From positions 717,780-781,779 of the forward strand of contig NZ_KE387185.1 of assembly GCF_000430645.1 (NCBI RefSeq): a stretch of 64,000 nt of DNA, in the 5' to 3' direction. The DNA comes from Aquimarina latercula DSM 2041. Lineage in GTDB: Bacteria; Bacteroidota; Bacteroidia; Flavobacteriales; Flavobacteriaceae. Positions 54,835-63,598 of this stretch are shown one piece after another. A program made the translations under genes and the position numbers. Within the stretch, counting starts at the first letter, position 1; each line of letters opens with the position of its first letter. The notes under the pieces are model-generated. The model did not search any database and was not told the DNA's origin. It saw only the letters and a program-made list of their open reading frames with translations.

Positions 54835-55269
54835 TTAAGGATGACTAAGTACTTGTTTTTTCTTTAAATGAAAATTACTTAGAATCATTAAAAAAGCAAC
54901 TATATATAACCACCACGTTTGACTGTAGTTGAGGTAATAGGTAAGAAGTAAAATAGATAGCCCAAAAGTGTATAGAAGAATATTAATCCAAGATTTGTTT
55001 TTGTAATGTCTCCACATTAAGATTATACTTCCTGATAAAAATATAGTAAGAATAACATACTTCCATTTAGAATTATAGTCCAATTTACCGAGTCCAATAA
55101 AACTAAAGAAAGAAGCATAAGCTGCCCAACAGAAAGCGCATTTTGGAAATAAAAAAAACACAACAGCAGATAGAATATTCAAAACATTAATTTTCTTGGT
55201 ATGTTTACCAACCTGCTTTGTAGAAACTTCTGTATTACAAGAACAAGAGTTTTGTTTAGAATAGTACAT
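54835..55269 (-). CDS. MerC-like Cys-bearing membrane protein
   Basis: 144 residues with about four helices. The first helix carries LFPKCAFCWAAYASF, a Cys-x-x-Cys in a membrane helix as in MerC-type mercury/copper transport proteins; a second Cys pair is in the N-terminal NSCSCNTE. It follows the monoheme lipoprotein gene by 110 bases on the same strand, so it may have its own promoter. A role in supplying copper to the neighbouring tyrosinase is an inference. Confidence 0.6.
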   Translation of the reverse strand: MYYSKQNSCSCNTEVSTKQVGKHTKKINVLNILSAVVFFLFPKCAFCWAAYASFFSFIGLGKLDYNSKWKYVILTIFLSGSIILMWRHYKNKSWINILLYTFGLSILLLTYYLNYSQTWWLYIVAFLMILSNFHLKKKQVLSHP

Positions 55270-55379
55270 TTGCTGCTGCGTTTTTAAAGTTAAACTTGAT
55301 TTTGGGCAAAAAGGGTATTTAATTTATTAGAATAAAGTCTTATGTTTTTTGATATAATTTAACTTCACTATATATTAGA

Positions 55380-57005
55380 TTAGTTGGATGGTTTTTTAGG
55401 TTTTCCTTCTTCCCATTTCGCTTTGCCTAGTAGCCAACTAAAATCACCACTTAATTGATCTCCCGATGTCAATTTTCCATTTTTGTATTCATAGATTCCG
55501 GCACTAGAATGACAACCCATACAACTTTCTGTACCAAAAATGGTAATGTCACTAGCGGGATTTCCCTCCATTAGGTTAGAGGCTGATTGGTTTCCTGACT
55601 GAAAAAAAGTTTCCATAGTAATATTAGTCAGCAAAGCCAGATTCGGATTGCCACCAGGTTTATTGACTACAGAATTTGGGACCTTGTATCCACTTTCTGT
55701 ATGATTTCCAGGGAGTACATTTTGATCTGTTGGATATTGAGTGTCAATTAACTGATAATATTGCCAAACACTCTTTTGTTGTTTAAAATAAGCTTGCATT
55801 TTTTCATTTACTCGAGTTACTCGCACAGGAATATCTACCATACGTTTAGCTTGAGTTTTCATAACATCGCTATTAGCAAAATACTTACTAGTTTTATTAT
55901 TCGAAATAGTCCAAAAATCACCGTGTATTCCTTTGTTATGTGTATAGGTTGTACCACCATTTGTCACGTCGATATTTACAGGACAAATCTCACAGTTAGG
56001 ATCTGTAAGAGAAGGAGGGATTACAGTTGATTTTCCATCTTTTTCGATGATATTTTGATCTAAATTATCAATATGTTCAAAAGTAGACCATACCCATTGC
56101 TTTCCAGTTGGAGTTTTTTGACTAATATGAAAACCGATCATACCCAAATCCTTTTTGACTAAAGAAGAACCATCTGGGCCAATAATATATCCTTCCTCCC
56201 GATAGTATCGATCTTTATGATCGCTATCGGTAAGGATTTTCCATGCAAATTTAATTTCTATAGCACCAAGTTGTTTCTCGTCATAATTACCTTTAGGAAA
56301 ATCTGCGATTACTCCATTTTCAGAAAATTTTGTTTGCCCATTGATATTATAAAGCTTGTTGGTAACTATATAATCAAACTCTTCTTTGTTCATTAGTACT
56401 TCATATACCACTACATTTCCATTTTGATCAAAAAGTTTTCCCGCAAAAGCCTGATCCACTTCATCTGCTATATCGAAATTTTTTGGGGTTGTTGGTGTCC
56501 TAGAAGAAAGTACTACTCTAGCGTTTGTATTAGTAAGAACATCATTAGATAATCCTAATCCTGAAGCAGTTCTTGGACTTCCCCAAGGTGCAGGTGTTTT
56601 GCCGTCTGCGCGGTATACCTGAAAAGCTTCTTTCCATCCTAACCAAGTTGGTTCCCCTTTGTCTGTAAATTTTGGTGTTGGAGCTCCCTTGTCATTTCTA
56701 GGCCACATAATTGCTATAAAAGCTTGCCAACTGTATTCATTAAATTTTTCGTTAAGCTTAAATAGTTGGTTTTTGTCTTTAAGCTTTTTTTGAACTATTG
56801 GATTTACATCTACAGGGATATCAGCAGAAAATTTTACTGGAGGAGGTATTTTTTTGTAATCATCATTATTTATGGTTATTTCTGCTGTATCATTATTTTC
56901 TTCCACAGTTACTTTATCGTTACAGCAAAATAATATAAATGAAATACATAAAATAGCTATGACTCGATTTGTATTCGATTTAAAAAGTTGTAATGCATGT
57001 TTCAT
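55380..57005 (-). CDS. Periplasmic or surface lipoprotein with one c-type haem motif
   Basis: 541 residues. Signal peptide and lipobox region (SFILFCC), then a long domain I do not recognise in detail (WQAFIAIMWPRNDKG, WVWSTFEHIDNLDQ, DFWTISNNKTSKYF). A single haem-binding C-x-x-C-H lies at 495-499 (SCMGCHSSAG), and a second Cys pair at DPNCEICPVN. It is 21 bases downstream of the LodB-type gene, the last member of the tight five-gene run. It could accept electrons or protect against H2O2 from the oxidase; these are guesses. Confidence 0.75.
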   Translation of the reverse strand: MKHALQLFKSNTNRVIAILCISFILFCCNDKVTVEENNDTAEITINNDDYKKIPPPVKFSADIPVDVNPIVQKKLKDKNQLFKLNEKFNEYSWQAFIAIMWPRNDKGAPTPKFTDKGEPTWLGWKEAFQVYRADGKTPAPWGSPRTASGLGLSNDVLTNTNARVVLSSRTPTTPKNFDIADEVDQAFAGKLFDQNGNVVVYEVLMNKEEFDYIVTNKLYNINGQTKFSENGVIADFPKGNYDEKQLGAIEIKFAWKILTDSDHKDRYYREEGYIIGPDGSSLVKKDLGMIGFHISQKTPTGKQWVWSTFEHIDNLDQNIIEKDGKSTVIPPSLTDPNCEICPVNIDVTNGGTTYTHNKGIHGDFWTISNNKTSKYFANSDVMKTQAKRMVDIPVRVTRVNEKMQAYFKQQKSVWQYYQLIDTQYPTDQNVLPGNHTESGYKVPNSVVNKPGGNPNLALLTNITMETFFQSGNQSASNLMEGNPASDITIFGTESCMGCHSSAGIYEYKNGKLTSGDQLSGDFSWLLGKAKWEEGKPKKPSN

Positions 57006-57026
57006 AATATGAAGGTTTAAGGTTAA

Positions 57027-58175
57027 TTAGTTATAGTTGATGTTTGTGTGTCTTCTTTTCCAAAAAGGAGATGAGGTAAATCGACTTTCCTGGTTATAAT
57101 ATTCTTGTATCTTTTTTTGGTATCCTAGATAATCATTTGTTATGATTTGTTGATATTTATGTAATCCAGATCGGTTACCTTTTAAATCATCTAAAGTTGC
57201 GTAGGCAGCAAATTGACTCATAGCTAAAGATTTAAAAATTCCTAAAGATGAAATAGGGTCATAACTAGATGCTGCATCACCTACTGCTAGCCAAGAGTTG
57301 CCTACTACAGAACTTAAATATTGTGTGTGTGCTGCGACCACTCTAGGTTCCGAAAGTTTTTTTGTTTTGAGTGTTCTAGAATAGGTGTAACAGGAATTAT
57401 AAAGCAGTTCGTTAAAAACAGTTGTTTTTTTTAATTGCATTTCATTGGCAATGTCAGTATCTGTCATGTATCCAATTACAAGTGTTTTATTTGGTAAAGT
57501 AGCGCTGTACCACCAACCGTATGGATCAGATTCTACGCAAGTTCCATTTCCTAACCTAGATTTATTTTCATTTTGATTAGAAATATCGTAAAAGCGATAA
57601 ATCCCAACCATTTGATCTTCCTTTATTTTGAAAGTTTTTTGAAGGCAAGAAAAAGCAGCTTTTTTTCCTGTGGCGTCAATTACGAAGCTGCATTTTATGG
57701 CAGTTTGTCTTTTCTTAGTGTTAATTTGTAGGTGCCAATAGTTTGAGGTCTTTTCTGAAGATATTACGCTTGTCTCGAAATAGGTAAAGACTCCTTTTTT
57801 TTTAGTTTCTTTAATCATAAATTGATCAAAAACTATCCTATCTAAATGCCATCCATATCCATAAGGAGAATATATATATTCATTATGATATAATTCTGAA
57901 GAACCCCAAGCTGCAGAAGTTCCGTATGCATTGATGAAATTACATTTTAAAAAGGATTTCCATATGCCTAAATTTTGTAATTGTTGAGATGCGTGTGGCG
58001 GTAATGTTTCTCCTATTCTATAGGAGGTTGGGTCTTCAGTTTTTAGTTCAGAAGCACGCTCGATAATTGCAATGTTTAGGTGTGGAGCTTCATTTTTTAA
58101 AGAAATAGCGGTAGCACATCCAGCAACACCTGCGCCGATTATAATTACATCATATGTGATAGCGTCGTTATTCAT
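57027..58175 (-). CDS. LodB-type FAD-dependent maturation protein
   Basis: 382 residues from the ATG at 58175, which overlaps the stop of the upstream small gene by one base (TAATG). The dinucleotide motif DVIIIGAGVAGCATAISL begins at about residue 9. RIGETLPPHASQQLQNLGI and GDAASSYDPISSLGIFKSL are characteristic of the tryptophan-halogenase/LodB-like flavoproteins. In Marinomonas mediterranea LodB is needed to form the cysteine tryptophylquinone (CTQ) cofactor of LodA. Its place between the small gene and the lipoprotein gene, close to a LodA-type gene, strongly supports that role. Confidence 0.88.
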   Translation of the reverse strand: MNNDAITYDVIIIGAGVAGCATAISLKNEAPHLNIAIIERASELKTEDPTSYRIGETLPPHASQQLQNLGIWKSFLKCNFINAYGTSAAWGSSELYHNEYIYSPYGYGWHLDRIVFDQFMIKETKKKGVFTYFETSVISSEKTSNYWHLQINTKKRQTAIKCSFVIDATGKKAAFSCLQKTFKIKEDQMVGIYRFYDISNQNENKSRLGNGTCVESDPYGWWYSATLPNKTLVIGYMTDTDIANEMQLKKTTVFNELLYNSCYTYSRTLKTKKLSEPRVVAAHTQYLSSVVGNSWLAVGDAASSYDPISSLGIFKSLAMSQFAAYATLDDLKGNRSGLHKYQQIITNDYLGYQKKIQEYYNQESRFTSSPFWKRRHTNINYN

Positions 58176-58618
58176 TAACTTGGATCTTGTTTTACAGCGA
58201 TCCATTGAGCAACTACTCCAGCTGGAGCTGTTGATTTTCCGTTTGGTCCCGTTGGATGTGGTATTTCTCTAACAATTGATCCAACAATAGCTGGTCGCTG
58301 ATCTATACCGTTCATCCAATTTGGTAAATAGTATCCCAAATAATTATAGATCCATTCGGCACCACCTACAATTCCTTTTCCTTGAAACTGAAGTGTAAAA
58401 GGATTTCCATATCCAATACTACCTGTTAGTTTAAGTTCCCATCCAGGACCGTATATTAAACCATCTAAGGTCTGCATAGGCGCTTCGTTTATTTTAATAT
58501 TTCCTCTTCCAAATTCTAAAGAATCAAAATCTGCATCTAGATCAGGATTGCTTAGAAAACTTCGATACGTCCATGTTCCGGTTAGGATTTCAGGAACTGA
58601 ATTAATTGGTGTGTTCAT
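58175..58618 (-). CDS. Unknown small protein between the LodA-type and LodB-type genes
   Basis: 147 residues, no signal peptide, no Cys. It has a glycine- and Trp-rich beta-type pattern (LTGTWTYRSFL, GPGWELKLTGSIGYG, GGAEWIYNYLGYYLPNWM, VREIPHPTGPNG) suggestive of a small barrel or lipocalin-like fold. I do not recognise a family. It is 6 bases from the LodA-type gene and coupled to the LodB-type gene by a 1-base overlap, so it is likely part of the oxidase system. Confidence 0.75.
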   Translation of the reverse strand: MNTPINSVPEILTGTWTYRSFLSNPDLDADFDSLEFGRGNIKINEAPMQTLDGLIYGPGWELKLTGSIGYGNPFTLQFQGKGIVGGAEWIYNYLGYYLPNWMNGIDQRPAIVGSIVREIPHPTGPNGKSTAPAGVVAQWIAVKQDPS

Positions 58619-58624
58619 AATGTC

Positions 58625-60838
58625 TTAATTTCTGTTATTTTCCTTATTAGATTCTCCAAAACTTTGCCCTAATACACGATCTCCTGGTTTTACAGGTTCT
58701 CCTAAAGCTTCATTATTACGTTCTATCTGATAAAATTGTCTTGTAATTCCGGTTCCTTCAGTTATTAAAAACCCTAGGTCTTTCCAGGCTTGAACCATTT
58801 GTAAATCTCCAGCATTGTTATTAGGGATTCCAGATGCCCAATAAACCTGTGAACCATTTAGGGATTCAGGCACTACAATAGGCCTGTGAGCAGGCCACCA
58901 AGGAATGTTATACGCTATTTGCTGTTCTACCGGATCTCCAACGGATTCAGGATAAATAGTATTCCATTTTTCATAGGTGGTATTTATATTCTGAAATGTA
59001 CATTCATGAAAATCTGCTTGCCAAGGAATTCCTATATATTTGGTAAGATCCCCTGGTTCTAGACCTTTAGAAAGGTTTGGAGCTGCACTGCCATCTTGAT
59101 TGGCAATAGGTTGAGGAAGGCTTAGTCCTCCTGCTATATATGTAGCGTGTTTGATTCTATACGGTTCACTGTAGATGGCAGGATTATCTACAATCCAAGA
59201 GAGTTCTCCTCCTGGACAAAAAGCACCGCCTAAAACATTACTCAGTACACCTCTGTCAATTCCAATCCCAGTTTTAGGCGGACTAGACCAAGGATTGGTG
59301 CATTTTTTATTATTTTCTCCCCACTCAACACATTCATTTACAAATTTTCCGCTAGCCCATTGTTTTAAAAAGAATAATTGTGTTTCTGTCATGGATAGAA
59401 ACTTTTGAGGAGCAGTATTACTAAGTGGATTATCACCACAAAGCATTGGCATTAAACGTGGTTTGTTTGAAGTAGAATTATAATTGCCTTCCACTTCATA
59501 GTCGTTTAGTTGATCGGTTTGCCTCATAATCCCTAAAATAAATTGCCTTAATCTGTAATAAGGATCTTTTCCATTTTCTGGAGGAATAGAAAGTGTTTCA
59601 TAATTTAAATTTCCTCCAGTTCCTCTATTATGTGGGTCTCCACCTCCAAAAAAATCAAAAACAAAAGTGTATTTGAAGTCATCAGGCCTTCGTAATTGAG
59701 GCCATAATTCTTTGTAAAATTTTGGATAATAATCTGGGTTGTATCGGGCTTCGTTTCTCCAGATGTCTAGCTCTTCTGGAGTTTGTGGGTTATTGTTTTC
59801 TTTGGTGAATGGAGGTACTCCGAAGACTTGTGGATCATATGCCATTTTACGAACAAAAAGATCATACATCTTTTCGTCCATTGTGATCATATCTTCCATT
59901 TCAGGAACATATCGTGGATAACCAACCACAACCCAAGCAGGAACCTGTACGTCCATAGTTCCAGTAGTTTTGGTTTTTATTTCTTTATCACCTTCATAAG
60001 TAATATCTGTGAAGGTGTACTCGATTTTTGCAGTCACAGGTCCATCTGAAATATCATCAAACCAGCCATTGTTATTAACAAAACTTTCTATAACAGGAGT
60101 TTTTGTGGAACCGGAATTTCCATTTCCTCCTAATACAATCAATCGGATGTTTTTTTCTTGCTCATTCACTAATAAACTACCTAATGTTTCTATAGAATTT
60201 GGTTGTATATCCGAAGGAGGAAAAGTTTGTGGATATGATACTTTTTTATATTTACTAATATCCATTTTTTTACTTTCTGAACCGAATTTGGCAAAAGCAC
60301 CTTTATTATTTTTAAGGTTTACTGTTAGTGGTCCTGGATCAATAATCAGTTGTCTTCTTAAGTCTGGTTGCGTAACTTCAGGATTTCTAAGAGGATGATT
60401 AGGTGCATATCCTTGCTGTCCATTTGTTTCTTGAAACTCATACCAAGAAGCTTTTTTGTTAGCTAAATGTACTGTCCAATCAATGTCGGTTACTTTTCCT
60501 TGGACTATCCGAGGAGCTGTTACAGCAGTTTGATATACAAAATCATAAGTTCCTCCTATTTTAATTTCTTCTCCTTGAGTATCTTTTTCGCTTTTATAAG
60601 CAAATACTCTAAACCTTGCTGCTTGTTTTTTAATTTTAGAAAGATCACTACTGTCTTTAAAAGAGCTTACTCTTATCGGATTTCCTTTTGAGTCTTTTTG
60701 TTCTCTTCCCATTTCATCACAGGCAATAGGTAATGTCCCAGGTTGCTCTGGAGTAAGGTAGAAGTCATCCTCTGTATTACCAAGTCTTGCAATTCCAATA
60801 CTTGGATGAATTTTAAAAGTAGTATATGTGTTGTCCAT
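58625..60838 (-). CDS. LodA/GoxA-type quinoprotein amino-acid oxidase
   Basis: 737 residues. The N-terminal IHPSIGIARLGNTEDDFYL is the hallmark of LodA-like oxidases. Further matches are NVLGGAFCPGGELSW, YSEPYRIKH and IGIPWQADFHE. The candidate cofactor residues are Cys541 and Trp606. They are 65 residues apart, the same spacing as Cys516 and Trp581, which form CTQ in Marinomonas LodA. The position four before the Cys is Gly, whereas I recall an Asp in LodA. These enzymes oxidise amino acids (lysine epsilon-amine or glycine) to give NH3 and H2O2, and are often secreted and antibacterial. The substrate here is unknown. The LodB-type gene lies two genes downstream. Confidence 0.87.
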   Translation of the reverse strand: MDNTYTTFKIHPSIGIARLGNTEDDFYLTPEQPGTLPIACDEMGREQKDSKGNPIRVSSFKDSSDLSKIKKQAARFRVFAYKSEKDTQGEEIKIGGTYDFVYQTAVTAPRIVQGKVTDIDWTVHLANKKASWYEFQETNGQQGYAPNHPLRNPEVTQPDLRRQLIIDPGPLTVNLKNNKGAFAKFGSESKKMDISKYKKVSYPQTFPPSDIQPNSIETLGSLLVNEQEKNIRLIVLGGNGNSGSTKTPVIESFVNNNGWFDDISDGPVTAKIEYTFTDITYEGDKEIKTKTTGTMDVQVPAWVVVGYPRYVPEMEDMITMDEKMYDLFVRKMAYDPQVFGVPPFTKENNNPQTPEELDIWRNEARYNPDYYPKFYKELWPQLRRPDDFKYTFVFDFFGGGDPHNRGTGGNLNYETLSIPPENGKDPYYRLRQFILGIMRQTDQLNDYEVEGNYNSTSNKPRLMPMLCGDNPLSNTAPQKFLSMTETQLFFLKQWASGKFVNECVEWGENNKKCTNPWSSPPKTGIGIDRGVLSNVLGGAFCPGGELSWIVDNPAIYSEPYRIKHATYIAGGLSLPQPIANQDGSAAPNLSKGLEPGDLTKYIGIPWQADFHECTFQNINTTYEKWNTIYPESVGDPVEQQIAYNIPWWPAHRPIVVPESLNGSQVYWASGIPNNNAGDLQMVQAWKDLGFLITEGTGITRQFYQIERNNEALGEPVKPGDRVLGQSFGESNKENNRN

Positions 60839-60854
60839 TATATGTTGCTTTTAT

Positions 60855-63110
60855 TTAGTCCATGAAGTTTAAGGATACACCATCGATATATACCGCATTA
60901 TCAATCTGTTTTCCATCAATACCTAAGATCACTAGTTGTATTGTAATATCTTTATCGCCATTGTTTAAGACGCGTTGTACAGCATCGGTAGCATTAATTT
61001 TATAGTTTCTGGGTTCATGGTGGTGTAGTTGTCTATAATCAAATTGCCTTGTTTTGTCCAGAGGTAAATTACAATGTCCTGGACCTCCATAACAGCTTCC
61101 GTGAAACGTAGAAATTTCTTCTACAAAGTGTTCATTCCCATTAGTAGGAGTGTCGATAGTAGCCTTAGGTGAGTTTAAGAATACTCTGATATGAGCATTT
61201 TGTAGATTTCCTCGTTGTACTCTATGAATTTTAATTTCTGCTTTGCGATGCGTATCTAATGTATTTGAAGAAACTTTAGTCGGTGCGCTATTAAATTTTA
61301 TTAATCCTACTTTACTTGATACATTATAAAAGACAGAATCTTTCATATAGGTATATCCTAGTTTTTGAATACTCATAGTATCCTGAACTGTCATAGACCA
61401 CGGTGCTAGAACCGCATTCATTTCCTGAGGAGTTCCAGTATGTAATTCCTGCCATCTAGCCCATAATCGATCAACATTAGAATGATGTGCCCAAAACAAC
61501 GGATCAAAAGCAGTTATTCTATTGTCTGTCATCCATCCATATATTGGATTTTCCTTGCTTTGAGGATCAGGAGTTAGCTTTAACTTTTGGTATATTTTTT
61601 TCCATTCATCACTATTATCTGGGTAAGTAGGATTAGTGCCACCAGAGAAGTTATGCATACCATTATGTACTTTTTCCAAAGATCCATAATGATGATCGTA
61701 TGATGGTCCTCCTCCAAAATCACCAAAGTTATCCAATGAAAGAAGTAAATTGATGTCATCTTTTGTTGGGTATTGAGAAAGAGGTCCCATAGATCCTGGC
61801 CATCGATTCGGGAACCATAATGGATTAGTTTCTTTTAAAGTGTCGTAAATGATTCTTATTTTGTCTGACCATACAGCTACATTATTTACATTGATAATTT
61901 CATAAGGGATTCTGGCAGCTTTTAAAAAACGTAGACCAGAATTGTATATGGTACCTTTTTTTACAATTTTTTCTAATGCAGAAACTTCTTTTTTATTTAG
62001 TATGGATTTACCTTCAGAATTTTTTTGATCTTTTAATTTGTTTAATCCTTTTTCGGTAAGGTAACAACCATAGGCTTCTGGCAGTATTCCTAGATCATAT
62101 TCCTTATTGTTAAAGGTATTTTTGTTCTGATCTGCATAGTCAGTCCATGACCAATATGGCAAAGCAATATTCGGGTCATAATCTTGTAGTTTCTGCTCGA
62201 AAAAATATAAATATAATCGATGCCAAGTGGTAAATTGCTCCCATCCATGCTGACAAGAATCTGTATGAATCCTTGCCCAATAGTCAAAACTTCTTTCATC
62301 TTGCCAATAATCCGTATATTGAAACATACAGTTCAGCGCTTCTCTAAACGTTTTTAGTTCTTCAGAAGTTAGCGAGCTTACTTCTTTTCTGATAGTTAAC
62401 CCTTTATTATCTCGATGATCCTTATTGGTTTTATTGGTGGATACTTGATGGAGTAATTCTCCTTTAGCAAGTGCTACATGATTATTGGTAGTAGAGGCCC
62501 TTAGTATTTCTGATTGATTATTTTTTTCTTCCTCTAGAGTTAAGGGACAATCAGCATCTATCCAGTTAGCAATGGTCTGTATTTGATCCGTTGAAGCAGA
62601 GGCATCTGCATCCCATAATAGTTTTGGGAAAATACTATCATCAAATGGATATTGACCTTTAAGTCCTATAATAATTGCAGAATTATCACTTCGTTTTTTA
62701 GTAGGATTATTGCCACCGCCACCAGAACCTCCTGATGGCCAGCAATCTCCTATCGATTCTAATGTAGGCGGCTGTTGCACAGCAGTTACGGCTGGTTGTA
62801 ATGAAGCTGTATCGGAGGCCTTTTCTTTTGATCCACAGCATCCAGTATTATTATTAGCAGGTTGTTTTGATGAGATTGATGAGGATGATGAACTCTTAGT
62901 TCCACAACATTCATTAGGATCTTGATTAGAGTCATTACCAGCTTTAGGCGCAATTAATCGTTGTCCATATAAGGAGGCCGTCATAAAAGTTTCTGGATCT
63001 AACCAAAAAGCATGTAACCCTTGATAACTAGGAACTGTTTTTCCTTGTAATAAATTAAGGATTTCTTTTACCTGTTCATATTGAGATTTTATTTTCTTTT
63101 TACCAGACAT
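60855..63110 (-). CDS. Tyrosinase-family type 3 copper oxidase
   Basis: 751 residues, no signal peptide. CuA ligands: His282 (ARIHTDS), His288 (CQHGWEQF) and His297 (TTWHRLYLYFFEQ). CuB ligands: His482 and His486 (VHNGMHNFSGG) and His542/543 (DPLFWAHHSNVDRLW). Cys286 two residues before His288 matches the Cys-x-His that forms a thioether in fungal and plant tyrosinases. The N-terminal 1-260 region is non-catalytic and includes two Cys-Cys-Gly motifs (NECCGTK, GCCGSK) flanking a Ser-rich linker. A C-terminal domain (about 600-751, ending DGVSLNFMD) resembles the KFDV-type domain of plant enzymes. It would oxidise phenols to quinones. It is the first gene of the operon, 16 bases ahead of the LodA-type gene. 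Confidence 0.92.
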   Translation of the reverse strand: MSGKKKIKSQYEQVKEILNLLQGKTVPSYQGLHAFWLDPETFMTASLYGQRLIAPKAGNDSNQDPNECCGTKSSSSSSISSKQPANNNTGCCGSKEKASDTASLQPAVTAVQQPPTLESIGDCWPSGGSGGGGNNPTKKRSDNSAIIIGLKGQYPFDDSIFPKLLWDADASASTDQIQTIANWIDADCPLTLEEEKNNQSEILRASTTNNHVALAKGELLHQVSTNKTNKDHRDNKGLTIRKEVSSLTSEELKTFREALNCMFQYTDYWQDERSFDYWARIHTDSCQHGWEQFTTWHRLYLYFFEQKLQDYDPNIALPYWSWTDYADQNKNTFNNKEYDLGILPEAYGCYLTEKGLNKLKDQKNSEGKSILNKKEVSALEKIVKKGTIYNSGLRFLKAARIPYEIINVNNVAVWSDKIRIIYDTLKETNPLWFPNRWPGSMGPLSQYPTKDDINLLLSLDNFGDFGGGPSYDHHYGSLEKVHNGMHNFSGGTNPTYPDNSDEWKKIYQKLKLTPDPQSKENPIYGWMTDNRITAFDPLFWAHHSNVDRLWARWQELHTGTPQEMNAVLAPWSMTVQDTMSIQKLGYTYMKDSVFYNVSSKVGLIKFNSAPTKVSSNTLDTHRKAEIKIHRVQRGNLQNAHIRVFLNSPKATIDTPTNGNEHFVEEISTFHGSCYGGPGHCNLPLDKTRQFDYRQLHHHEPRNYKINATDAVQRVLNNGDKDITIQLVILGIDGKQIDNAVYIDGVSLNFMD

Positions 63111-63145
63111 AATAGTGAGTTGTATTTTAGTTAAGCCTTGCTTCT

Positions 63146-63153
63146 CAAAGCTA
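63146..63153 (-). promoter_or_regulatory. -7 promoter box of the oxidase operon
   Basis: On the minus strand TAGCTTTG matches TAnnTTTG, 35 bases before the tyrosinase ATG. It is the only clear promoter in the run and implies one transcript for the five closely spaced genes. Confidence 0.6.
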
Positions 63154-63179
63154 TATAATTAGGGGAATTTTTAGTATAG

Positions 63180-63240
63180 GTAAAAACCCCTGTTTTATTG
63201 TTTTTAATTTGTGTTTAGTTTTAAAAACAGGGGTTTTTAC
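63180..63240. terminator. Large hairpin upstream of the oxidase operon promoter
   Basis: GTAAAAACCCCTGTTTT (63180-63196) is perfectly complementary to AAAACAGGGGTTTTTAC (63224-63240) with a 27-base loop. GGGG followed by T runs occurs on both strands, so it can terminate transcription in either direction and would insulate the operon promoter. Confidence 0.7.
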
Positions 63241-63419
63241 GCTTTTTATTGTTTGAAATAATGATGGAGATTTGAGGAAACACCTCCTTATATTTTTTTA
63301 AATTCTAAATAACAGGTCTAACTAAAATTTAATGAAATTTCAGATCGCGAAGATGTTGATATTGTAATTATTTCTGGTCTTTATATTGCATATCAATTGA
63401 TTAACAATACTGAGTATAA

Positions 63420-63598
63420 ATGAAAAACATTGTTATTTATGAGCTTCTTAATCGAACGGGTGGTCGATTACAATCAGATTTGATTCCTATTCGTGGAGAT
63501 CATAAGGTTTCTTATGGAAACGGGATTTGTAATTTTTAAGATCTTCCACAAATCGATTTATTTAAAGAAGAACAAGGAAGGATGCGATTTAATATATG
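63420..63598 (+). pseudogene. Possible pseudogene with internal stop
   Basis: MKNIVIYELLNRTGGRLQS continues to GNGICNF, then TAA, then in the same frame DLPQIDLFKEEQGRMRFNI and a stop. A Tyr codon in place of the TAA would restore a 58-residue frame. No family is recognised. Confidence 0.3.
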
